Source of the DNA: Moniliella sp. 'wahieum'
Lineage: Eukaryota > Basidiomycota > Moniliellomycetes > Moniliellales > Moniliellaceae
DNA: 64,000 nucleotides
Direction of reading: 5' to 3'
Assembly (NCBI GenBank): GCA_003971905.1
Contig: RSEE01000065.1
Coordinates: 1 to 64,000, forward strand
In this document: in pieces, positions 1 to 9,838 of the stretch
Numbering within the stretch: the first letter of the stretch is position 1
Layout: each line of letters opens with the position of its first letter
Notes under the pieces: model-generated
What the model saw: only the letters and a program-made list of their open reading frames with translations
Told to the model about the DNA's origin: nothing
Databases searched by the model: none
Position numbers and translations under genes: made by a program

Positions 1-24
1 CCCTAACCCTAACCCTAACCCTAA
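1..24. repeat. Telomere repeat (CCCTAA)4
   Basis: Four perfect CCCTAA units followed by a degenerate CCTAGG. The C-rich strand reads 5'->3' on the + strand at position 1, as expected for the left physical end of a chromosome, so the 3' G-strand would be (TTAGGG)n. The tract is much shorter than a natural telomere, so the assembly probably stops inside it. Confidence 0.93.
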
Positions 25-547
25 CCTAGGGGAGGGCCGAGGGTAGATAGCGAGCTACCCGAAGGGGAGAGAGTTATGCCGAGGCGATAGCTCGCTAAAA
101 TCGTCCGCTCTATGCAGCATATGCCCTCCGTTTTCGATTGGACGCCCCTTCAAGTTACACCCACCCCACCCTAACCCTCACCCCCTCACCCACCCCACCC
201 TAACCCTCACCCCCTCACCCACCACCATGCCTGACACACCCCCCGACACACCAAGACCAGGCGTCGCATCACAGTGAGAGTGGTAGGGGTGGATAGCTAC
301 AGCCTTGGGCTACTCAAACTAACTCACTCCCGTGGTCTTCCAGTCAAAAGTTGTCTCAACCCTGAATGGGTGGGGTGGGCATGCCCTTGTAACCCCAAAA
401 AGGAATGGGTTGGGCAGCGGCTGGCCAGTACCGAGGTGTGGCGGATCTGAGTAATGCACCCGTGACGGGATAGACCGAAGATGAGGCCAAAGCGTGTGCG
501 CATGGATGGGCAAGCAAAGGCGAGTGGGGGCACGAAAGGAAAGTGGA
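25..547. other. Short subtelomeric gap
   Basis: About 520 bases between the telomere repeat and the stop codon of the first gene. It contains a 29-bp direct repeat with internal CCCTAACCCT telomere-like words, and otherwise no coding or RNA signal that I can support. There is no RecQ-helicase-type subtelomeric gene family. Confidence 0.7.
158..223. repeat. 29-bp tandem repeat, two copies plus partial
   Basis: Two identical 29-nt C-rich units (158-186 and 187-215) followed by the first 8 nt of a third. Each unit contains CCACCCTAACCCTCAC, an interstitial telomere-like word. This looks like degenerate subtelomeric satellite derived from telomere sequence. Confidence 0.8.
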
Positions 548-2656
548 TTACAGTCGACGGAATTCCCAATACTGGCGGATGGCATCGGCATCGAGGTCCT
601 GAAGTTCATCCACAGTCTCCTGGGGGAGTCCCATGGATCGCATAAAGAGCACGCCCTTGTGCAGCTCGGATTTTTGCCGCTCCTCGTCCCAAGAAAGCTC
701 CTTGGCCATGATGGCCACCACACGGGGAAGCGCCGATGTGGCCGCATCCACGTCAAGGAAAGAAAGACGAGAGCGGCGTGCAAGGAAGTCGGTGGCGGTC
801 TGTGCGTACTCGTTCCTGCAGGCATAGGATACCTCAGCCTCAGTCACTGGGAAGTGGGGGTCGAGACGGGAGCGTTGAGGTCCGACTTGCCACCGTCGCA
901 GCTCGCCCGAAGCCCGGGCTTGAAGGCAGTCGGCAGTGGCCTGCTCCAAAAGCGAAAAGGCGCGGTCACCATAGTTCTGCGCCAGGTATTGGGCCACATC
1001 CGTGTCGATGTTGTAGCGCTGAATGAGGTTAACATAGAGGGTCGGGTGCCAAAGGTGAGCACCAAGAAGGCGTGTGTTCTCCGTTTGGCATGGGCCGGCC
1101 TTCTTGTCCAGTCCATACTCGCTCACAGCGCGGTCAACCGTCTGCTGTGCCATCTCGCGGTAGGTCGTCCACTTGCCGCCGGCAATGGTGAGCAAGCCCG
1201 AGGAGGAAACGTTGATCATGTGGTTGCGCACCAACGACTGGGTATCGGCCGCATCAGGGTCCTTAACCAGGGGGCGCAGGCCCTTCCATGCCGAACGCAC
1301 GTGCTCCCGGGACAGCTCGTAGCCAGGTGCAATGTACTTGCGCACCTCACCCAGAATAAAAGCAATCTCCTCTTCACTGGGAATTGGGTTCTGCTCAATC
1401 GGATCCGGATGATCGGTCGTGCCGGCAATGGTTTGACCCTGCCAAGGCAGAAAGAAGATCACACGCCCATCACTTGTACGCGCGTCCAGGAGACCTCGTC
1501 CTCGAGGGCTAAAGTAGTCGGGGAGAGTAATATGCACGCCTGATGCGGGTTGGACAATTTCCGAGGCAGAGGGAGCGTCCATTTGACGGATGGCATCAGA
1601 GAAGGGACCTGTTGCGTTGATCACACCCTTGCACTTGATGTCCCACTCCTCGCCCGAAAAGCGGTCACGCACACGCACCCCACGCACTTGGTCCTCCTTG
1701 CCTGGAACGGGCGTCTTGTGCACAGCCACCACTTCGGTGTGGTTTGCGGCTACAGCACCATGGTGAATGGCAGTCAGAGCAATCATGACGTTCATTCGAG
1801 CATCGTTCTGCTGGCCGTCGTAGTACACCACCGAGCCTGTCAAGCCATCGTCCTTGAGCAAGGGCCAGGCCTCGAGAGTAGCCTTGCGGGTCAAGACGTA
1901 GGAGCCAGACATATTCTGCGACCCAGCCAAAAGGTCATACATCTTCATACCAGCAAAGAAATAAGGAATTTGCCACCAGGTGTAAACGGGGAGCATAATT
2001 GGAAGCGGGTCGGAAAGGTAAGGTGCAATCTTGAGGAAGATACGGCGCTCATGGAGAGCCTCCCGGACCATCTTGTATTGGTCGTAGTCCAGGTTCATCA
2101 CGGCTTTCTCCAGGTAGCGCACACCTCCATGCACCAACTTGGTCGACTTGGAGCTGGTGCCAGAGGCAAAGTCGTCCCGCTCCACAAGGGCAACCTTGAG
2201 CCCACGAGTGACCGCATCGAGAAGCACGCCCGTTCCTGTCGCACCGCCACCAATGATAACGAGGTCGTACTCATCTGAGTCGTCATCCTGGACGAACGAC
2301 TTGCCCCTCTTAAGCGCATCGAGCATTTCGGCACGCGAGGGTGCACGCCAGTCAATCGGCTGGAGAAAGGAGAGGAGTCAGCGCCTGAGGGGGAAGGGGG
2401 GGGGCGTAGGGATGGGGAAACGTACCGCAGTCTCATCATGGGGGCCCTCGCGGTCATGGGGTGCGGCAAAAACAACGGCAAGCGTAGCCACAGTGCCGGC
2501 GGCGAAGAGGAGCTTGTTGACGAGCGGGTTCCCTGGTTTAGGCTGCGGACGGGGCGGGGCTGAGGAGGATGCGTAGCGGCAGGAAAAGCGGAGGGGATGG
2601 GAGGAGGGCGTGTGGGCACGTGCACGCGCAGCCTGGGCAAGTATGCGCAGCGACAT
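548..2656 (-). CDS. GUT2: FAD-dependent glycerol-3-phosphate dehydrogenase, mitochondrial
   Basis: Oxidises sn-glycerol-3-phosphate to dihydroxyacetone phosphate and passes electrons to ubiquinone at the outer face of the inner mitochondrial membrane (glycerol catabolism and G3P shuttle). Two exons: 2656-2426 and 2359-548, with a 66-nt intron (donor GTACGT, acceptor CAG), joined in phase 0, giving about 680 residues, a normal length. Exon 1 encodes a basic, Arg/Ser/Ala-rich presequence and a hydrophobic segment (VNKLLFAAGTVATLAVVFA). Exon 2 starts with IDWRAPSR and then the FAD dinucleotide fold DLVIIGGGATGTG, the family motif ASGTSSKSTKLVHGGVRYLE and a C-terminal helical domain. The reading frame is unbroken, unlike most neighbours. 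The first ATG giving a mitochondrial presequence (MSLRILAQ) was taken as the start. It is the first gene from the telomere; its 3' end lies about 520 bp from the repeat tract. Confidence 0.95.
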
Positions 2657-3861
2657 GGCTGACGATGGAGCGGAGAGAGCGCGGGATGGTGGTGAAGGAG
2701 GAAGAGGGAGGCCGGTGGCGTGCAGCGGCAACAACTATACGACAGCTGCTGCTGCTGGCGGCTGGCGGCTGGCTGCTGGCTCTGGTCGCCGGCTGCTGCC
2801 GGCGGCACACTTGCGTTGTCCGCATACTGCCCCCCTGCGCTGTTTCTAATACGCCGTGCGGCACCCTGGTGGCGGGAAGAAGCGGGAGGCGCATCGGCCT
2901 GCGCTGGTGTGCAGTGCATCCAGCGTGCGTCCGGGGTGCCTCGGGTGCGCCGCCTGGCTGCCCCCGTGCGCAACACAGCACACCTTCCCGCTGCCGTCCC
3001 CGCACTTCACTGAGACCACACAGCCCCCATGCCGTCGCACACGCAAACACGAGTGGGCCGCAGCCGCCACAGCAGGCACCCGAGATCTCGGCCTCCACGC
3101 TCACCGGTCACCCGTCGCCGGTCGCCGATCACCGATTACCGGGTACCGACGGCACAACCAGCACCACCATCAACATGCACCACCATCAACTTTTGGACCA
3201 GCACACCCAGCATCCGCAAAGCCATCATTCAGTACTTTGCGCTGTTGGCTCGGAGGCTGGAGGAGGATTGGCTGGCACAGATCGCTGCACGCTTCCAATG
3301 CGGTCGACCGCCTAGACCGATGCCCACAAGCGCGCAACGCCAAAAAAGGCAGCGCGGCACACCGCTCCGTGTCAATCGATCGACGATCACTGAGCTGATC
3401 AGCATAATGTTTCTCCGCATAGCTGGGTGCCCGCACCAGTACTCAGGCATTAGGCCCTAGGATGGAAGTTGCTTCCTCTTTTCACTTTGGCAGTCTGGGG
3501 TCGACAGGCATTGAAGTCCGTGTGCTGCCGGCGCGTAGCCGCCTCGGCCCGGTGGGCTAGTAGCCCGCCGCGTGAAATGCAAACACAGATGGTGTCACGT
3601 GAAGTGGTCACGTGCCCCAGCGACAGCTCTCCTACAGTGCGGTGATTTGAAGTGCAAGAAAGGAGCAATGGTGCATGTTGGGACAAGCGAGCGCCTATGA
3701 ATATGACAAGACGCGAAGACCGTATTACAAGCGAGGTGGCGGCGACGTGAAGAGCCTGGGGAGGGCACGGACCATCGACCATCGATCATCCCCACACGGC
3801 ACACAGCACGAAGAGGGAGAAGTGTGTTTATGTAGGGACGCTCAGCAGAGCGGTTACCCAA
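2657..3861. other. Intergenic, GUT2 upstream region
   Basis: About 1.2 kb with overlapping open frames on both strands, none of which looks like a protein. It contains a close pair of E-boxes at 3595-3602 (TCACGTGA) and 3608-3614 (TCACGTG), candidate binding sites for a bHLH factor, about 0.95 kb upstream of the GUT2 start. Confidence 0.6.
3595..3614. promoter_or_regulatory. Paired TCACGTG E-boxes
   Basis: TCACGTGA and TCACGTG lie 13 nt apart. CACGTG is the palindromic target of Cbf1/SREBP/Usf-type bHLH proteins. Other TCACGTG words occur at 21386-21393 and at 40099-40105, in gene-flanking DNA. Function is inferred only. Confidence 0.35.
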
Positions 3862-4269
3862 ACCGCGGTGGTCTAACGGCAATGATGCATCTCTTCTACA
3901 TCCTCGGGGGAAGTGAAGATGGTGTGGGCGCTAGCGTTGGGCAAAATAGGCCTTCTGATGCCCACAGCTACCGGCTCCGGTCACCAGTTCAGTTCCCAGT
4001 GCGCACAAACATCATCTTCACGTCGATGGTGGGCGTAGTGCTTACACGAGTTCCATTGATGTTTCTTGATTGGTGGATCAATATACTGGATCGCATGCTA
4101 TAATGCGCACGGTACTCGGCTTTCCGAGTGCATGTATGCGACACTGTAGCATATCATCTTTGGCACACAGCACTGGGGGCTTTCTGTCGAGTGTCCAGAG
4201 AGTACCTGCACACACACCCAGGGAAGGGAAGATAAGATTGTGATCCGGGTTCGACTCCCGGTCGCGGTA
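3862..4269 (+). tRNA. tRNA-like gene split by about 335 nt (anticodon UCU by position)
   Basis: 5' half 3862-3898: acceptor strand ACCGCGG, TG, then an A-box-like D-arm (TGGTCTAACGG) with A14, G18, G19 and A21 in the right places, anticodon stem CATCT and loop CTTCTA. 3' half 4234-4269: AGATT, GTGAT, T-arm CCGGG-TTCGACT-CCCGG (perfect B-box), acceptor TCGCGGT plus discriminator A, followed by TTTT at 4273-4276. The two acceptor strands pair over all 7 positions (one G-T), and the arm lengths agree with a canonical tRNA if 3899-4233 is removed after position 37, the universal intron site. By this numbering the anticodon is TCT (Arg), although the D-arm and T-arm look Glu-like. Weak points: pair 27-43 is C-T, and a 335-nt tRNA intron is far longer than usual. 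It could instead be a tRNA interrupted by an insertion, or a relic. Confidence 0.45.
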
Positions 4270-4276
4270 TACTTTT

Positions 4277-5332
4277 ACTGCTCATGCTGAAGGGCGTGCC
4301 GTTATGTCACGGCCCTCACGATAAACCTCACAGGTAACTCTTCTAGGCCTCTCAACCGCATCATCGCGTCTCTTAACCGATGTTGCTTCCGTGTGATTGT
4401 GTCAGTGTGTCTTTTGAGGGTCCCTTTTGGAACGTGGGATCACCAACAGTCACCCTCATCTCGCTTTTCTCTTGTGCATACTCCTCATATGGCCAATCAG
4501 CGCTGGGAAGAACCTTTTTAGGAGGTTCCGGTGGTTCTCTGATGCGCGCCGTCCCTGTACAATACTTCGTTTCTGAGGCCAGACCATGTCCTCTCCTCCT
4601 GTATTTACCCCCCGCAAACTGCTGCAATGGAAGCCGCGATGAAGAGCTTTGAGCCTAACCTCCAGCCCGTCCATAGATGTATCAAATCCATCTGCCCCCT
4701 TCCTTTCATGGCATGTTTCCTGGCAGACTCCGAACGAGATTGGAAGGCACCGAGGGAGGCGAGGGATTCAAACTGTGGCTCAGCCCGGTCCTTGGCTGCA
4801 AGCACAACCTCACGCACATTGTGAAACACTACGACACCACGTACAACACATGCTAAGGCTCGTAGACGCGGTCCTTGTCTCGTTTGCTACGATCGTTTCG
4901 CCCCGGATACCAAACAACTGCTTCTGTTTCATTTGTCTTTCCCCCGACTCCAAGAGGAAAGTACCGCAAATACGCCAACATTACTTCTAGCTGCCCGCCA
5001 CGGGCATATAAGAATGGGTGGAACCACTGTTTCATAGACTGAGAGAATGGTGAATAGCAAGATGAAGGGGCCCGGATGAAGAATCGAAAAGCAAGGCAAA
5101 AAGCATAGGACGAGTGAAACAAAGACATGAGCAGGGGTAAAATCGGTAGCCGAGGAAACGGGGTGATGAAGCCGCTGTAATGGGCACCATTGCCCGCCAT
5201 TACCACGCTGGAGCCCAGTTATGGTACGATGCCGGGCGAGGGTAGTCCAGTGAACCAGGGGGGGCGGCGGGGTGTGCATAGTGGTGGGGGGGGCTAGTGT
5301 AGACAGTAGGCTTCCATGGCGTGCACTCGCGA
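4277..5332. other. Intergenic, AT-richer
   Basis: No coding or RNA gene that I can support. Base composition is visibly more AT-rich than the flanking coding DNA. The open frames here have no recognisable domain or composition of a real protein. Confidence 0.55.
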
Positions 5333-6289
5333 TCAGGGACGAGATGAAATGAAGGCTGCTCGTTTACCCCACCACCATAGTTGCATGGAGGGACGCTTCA
5401 TGTGGGTCCGGTGGGGGAGAGTAATAGCTTGGGGCATAATGAAACGAAGCCACAGGTTGCGACACGCGTGCCTGTGGAGACGGATGGAAATGGGGGTGGG
5501 ACGAGCGGGGAGGGGCAGCGGGATGAGAGAGGGGATGCGAGTGGGGGGGGGGTAAGGGAAGGATGGGGAGCGGAGATGGTTAAGCGAGTGCCGGGTGGAC
5601 GATGGCGGGAGAATGGGTTCAGGCGGACCTGTGTCGGCATACCCGCCTTGGTGTTGAGGAGGGTATGCGGAACATGAATAGCCCCACCGCCCCCCTTGCT
5701 CCATCGGCGGGGGAAGAGGGTCGAGTGTAGGCAGTTCAGGCAGGGCGGAGATGGGTGTCGGCAGCGCCGGCTCGAGCGGAGACCCGGAGACATCAACCAC
5801 AAGCGACGGAGGGGAGTAGGAACATGGACTCGTATTGACACCAACACCAACGGTCACAGCAGGGCCGAGAGGGGCCGGAGTCGATTGAGAAATAGAAGGG
5901 GGGCACGGAGTGGGACTGTTGGATTCGACATTTGCGATGGCAGCCAGGAGCCCCGTTGGGCCATGGAGACAGCGTCCGTCGGGCAGCGGCGACGAGATGC
6001 GAGCAGGAGGGATCGCAGGTGAGGCGAGGGTTCCAGCGGAGGGTCCGCTCAGGGGACGAGGCTTGATAAGTGAACTGGGGCGGCGAGGGCGGACATGGGG
6101 TTGAGCATGGTGGGCGCGCTGACGGCGTTCACGCTGTTGCTGCTGGGCAGAGGCGAAGTAGTGGCTGGGCTGAGCGGAGAAAGGCAGATGGGAGCATGTG
6201 TCGCGCACACAGGAGATGCGACGAAGCGAGTGCAGCAACGGGCGTGGAGCGAAATGCGGCGAAGGCAGTGAGGATGAGTCTGCCATCAT
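5333..6289 (-). CDS. Hypothetical Pro/Ser-rich protein (weak)
   Basis: An uninterrupted frame of about 318 codons starting at MMADSS (a longer in-frame extension to 6664 is possible but reads like noncoding DNA). Composition is very rich in Pro, Ser and Leu, with a short QQQQ run followed by basic residues (RERRQRAHHAQPHVRPRRP) and acid-poor low-complexity sequence to the end. No domain is recognised. Length without stops in GC-rich DNA can arise by chance, and no intron, neighbour or motif supports it. It could be a fast-evolving disordered regulator or not a gene at all. Confidence 0.3.
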   Translation of the reverse strand: MMADSSSLPSPHFAPRPLLHSLRRISCVRDTCSHLPFSAQPSHYFASAQQQQRERRQRAHHAQPHVRPRRPSSLIKPRPLSGPSAGTLASPAIPPARISSPLPDGRCLHGPTGLLAAIANVESNSPTPCPPSISQSTPAPLGPAVTVGVGVNTSPCSYSPPSLVVDVSGSPLEPALPTPISALPELPTLDPLPPPMEQGGRWGYSCSAYPPQHQGGYADTGPPEPILPPSSTRHSLNHLRSPSFPYPPPTRIPSLIPLPLPARPTPISIRLHRHACRNLWLRFIMPQAITLPHRTHMKRPSMQLWWWGKRAAFISSRP

Positions 6290-9200
6290 GGCTGGGGAGA
6301 TGGAGGCGGTGGTATGCATGGTGTGGGAGCACACGCTGAGCCCCCAAGAGGCCCAAGGGCGGGTTGGGAGGCCGGCCGCCACCGATCCGTCGCAGACGCC
6401 CTGCCGAACGTCCGCAGCGGTGGGGTCGTGCGCGGGGCCAGTGTGGAGTACTCTTGCACCATCATGCGTGTCTGAGTAGATGACTCGGCACACTGTGCTT
6501 GCGCGGCGATCCGGCCTAAGGCATGGAGGCACTGAGAGTCTCGCCGCACGGCCCGCAGCACGGCACCGCAGCAACCCGGCAGAATCATCGATCAGGAACG
6601 ATCGCACTAGCAAGCACGGGGGCAGCACACCCCGGCACTGCACCGCATGGCGCCGCCATGCCACGTGCTACGGCCCCGTAAGGCGTTCGTGTGCAGGGTG
6701 CCCAGGGTGCGACTTCCGGCATGTCAGGAATGGGGCGTGGGACCAGTGTTCGCCCCCCGCCCCCCTCGGCACAAGGCGTGTGCTGCAGGGCTAACTAGCT
6801 AACTGCGCGACACCCCCCATCTGGGCAGCTGTCCCACAGTGCCTCTGTGCCACTGAGCCCAACGGGGCAACACGGGGTTACACAGTGGGCCAGTGCGGCC
6901 TCCAACGGCGCGTGCCGCCTATGGTCCTCGAAGCTCGATCCTCGATCTAGAAGGATCTAGAGCTCACCGGCCGCGCCCTCGATGGCCTGCGTCGATGCAG
7001 TGCTGGATGGCATCGAGTAATGATTGTGGTGGGGCAATGGATATTGGGTGGGACACAGGCGACTCTTGATTAAATCGCCATGCGGTCAGTGGATACACCA
7101 GAGATGGATCCTCGGCCCCACCTGTCAATCACAGCCGCCGGCGCATCCTCCAGACACAAATGCACCCCAGCCCATTGCCCACCAACCCCCGGGACGAGGC
7201 GGTATGGAAGTCATTCCGTATTCATGTCGACCCGATCATACGCTCCACGTCCAGTGTGGTCCTCCAGTGCATCAAGCCGGGCGCCGGATTTCATCAGATC
7301 TGGAAGTGATTTAACTTGGGCGGTCGTGGACGCGATCGCGCACCGAGCTGAACTTTTCCGGACCTGGGCGTCAGTTTGCAAGTCTGTCGTGCTTCTCGTT
7401 TTCGCACGCGCCTGGTTAATTCCATATCCTTCATCTACTCGGTTCCGCGTGATCTGCTCTTGCTTCTTGCCCACGAGCAACTGCTATCCATTCCCCAACC
7501 TCCTCTCGACTCCGGTCCCCCTCTCGGCAGCCCCCAACTGTATGAGGCGTCATCTACGTGTTGCCGCAGGTACTACTGTGTGGCATGGAGGAATCGCTAA
7601 GCTAATCACTTGCATGTGTACATAGCAGTGAATCAAAGGAAATGATTCTAAGGGGACAAGACAATTAAGGGCCAAAGGGAAAAATCACGGGAGGCGAGAG
7701 GGCGAGAAGAAAGTCAAGAGTAAAAAGAGACCTGAGGGAAGAAAACGATGCAAGAGACGAGATGAAAGCCGAGGCGAGGGAACGAGTCAAATCATGCGGA
7801 GGTGGAGAGAGATGGGAGATGTTGATTGCCCTGAAGAGAGATCAAGACGGAATGATACTGAAGAAGCCGTGCTGAGATTGTGGGATGTAGGATGAGAAGC
7901 CAAGAAAAGAGACGAAAGAAAAGGGGAAGTGGCTTCTATGTAGGATGCCTATAGACATTGGTTCGTGACAATTATATATGGCGACTGAACGCTGTCGGAT
8001 TCTTTGCTTTCTCCTTTGTGCCACTTTTACCGGCTTCTTGGTCTCAGCCTCATCTCGTCTATTGTCCAGGTTCCCCACATGTGGAGGTGATCGCCAACCT
8101 CACCTGTATTCCTGGTAGTCTATACAAATAAGGTGAAGTGCGCCTTCGTGTTCATTTCTCTAATACTATTGGCGATTTCTTGTGATGTGAATGGTGCCTA
8201 GTAAACTGATGATGCAAAGAGTTCAAAGACATCCTGCTAGCCTGTGTGATCCTATGCAGCTGCTCTTATTCCTGCTCAAAATAGCTCGATGGTTAAACCG
8301 TTTGCGTTTCCGACCAATAGGTGATTTCGAGCGATTCTCTTCCTGATCATTCCATCATTCCCGCCCCAAATAGTACCTTCCTCTCTCATATACATTGGAA
8401 CGGTTTGGCTGCTGATTCCACTGGAGGGTTCATTCTCCACGTGTGCAGTGAACTTATTGATGTAGGTGCCAATTAACGGGGGTTGCAATCAAAGCTTGGG
8501 TTGGCCGATTCAACGACGCCCCTCTATAGCCCAAGGAGGCCGACAAAGACAGCCATGCAGCAACCGTACAAAAGGTGAATGGAACAACACACTGAAGAGA
8601 CCACCGCCTATATAAACCCGCATCTCGGCCCCTGGTATCGCCCACGCGTTTTGAACACCGGCCACGCACTCTCCAGCAGCTACGGGCGGGAAGCGGTGAA
8701 GCTATAGGGAAGTGGGATCAGGTTCTATAGACCCGAACGCCCAGCACTTTCCCTTCCGTGAATTGCATCGACGCCTGGTGTGCTTCTTGTTGGTTTCGTC
8801 TCTTCTCCTAAAAGTTCATTCGTTCAGAGAGAAGCACGCATCCTCTCCGTACGCATCCGGCAAGGTTCCGAATAGAGTTGATTTGTTCCAGTGACCGAAC
8901 GCATTCGAGCCGTTGCCTGCATCGCCTTCAATCCCAGCCAACCTCCTAGGACCAAGGACTGCTATAGGCGTGGTGGTCACATTCCTATAATTTCCAGTGC
9001 ATACTCAACCCTTCGCCAAGCGAACCGACGCGTCGATTAAGGCCGCCTCACTTCACCTCCTGTAGTACTATAACACAGTGAGAGGCGACTCCGTTCCGCC
9101 TCTCTTCCGCTCCACCTTGTTGTGTCTCCGGACTGCATTCCCCTGATTGCATCACCACCACTTCTTCCTCTGCCTTGCTCGCCTCCCACAACGTGATGGC

Positions 9201-9838
9201 CCACAACCCCTTCATCTGCCAACAGGCGCCAACAAGGGGTGACTCCCCGGTGACTAATCATGGGTGGTCCGACCTCCGCCAGTAAAACAACTATTGAGTC
9301 CTAAAATATGGGCCGGGTCCCAGACCCAGGTCTGCTCATGAACTTCAAGTATAGAAGGAATCGACATCCATATACTCACAGATAAGGGCCCAGGAGAAAC
9401 CGAGATAGAGAAACAAGCGCATCACAGGGTAGGGATGAAACCAAGGAATAGTCTGAGCAGTGAGAGGGGGCGGGGGGGGGGCAACATCTGTACTAGCCCA
9501 AACAACATGGAGTACATGGGAGGGGGTAAAGCGATTCTGTTGGAAAGAATAAAGGTTCAATGGCGGTGCCGGGGTGGCGGGCATATACGACAAGCCCGGC
9601 CTGAGCCAAAACGGCGCCCGCATTCTTGAAATCCACAGTAATCCATCGAGCTTGAGAGAGAGGGACGCAGAAGCGGGGGGAAATGGAGCCCTAGGCAGCT
9701 TGTCGTCATGTACCCAGGACATTTTTGGCAACTCCCCGGTTTCGGCATCGGTATCTCTGCCACGCGCCACGCACAAGGAGGACAAGGTACGCAACAGGAG
9801 CCCCACCTAATGACAGCGGTAGAGCGTCGAGAGGAGGG
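6290..9838. other. Long gene-poor stretch
   Basis: About 3.5 kb without a supported gene. Roughly 7620-8500 is AT-richer (near 40-48% GC by eye), and its left part (7640-7850) is strongly purine-rich on the + strand. Short open frames are scattered and unconvincing. A minus-strand frame at 9345-9806 lies directly after the bHLH gene and has two hydrophobic stretches. It might be a frame-shifted C-terminal extension of that gene, but I could not establish this. Confidence 0.5.

Noticed and set aside
2569..3315. 248-codon + strand open frame upstream of GUT2
   Set aside because: It overlaps four other open frames in GC-rich DNA, has Cys/Trp/Arg/His-rich random-like composition and no motif, and lies antisense over GUT2 exon 1.
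4373..4652. Pair of 80-90-codon opposed open frames
   Set aside because: Mutually antisense, no domain, no splice signals, in AT-richer DNA beside the tRNA locus.
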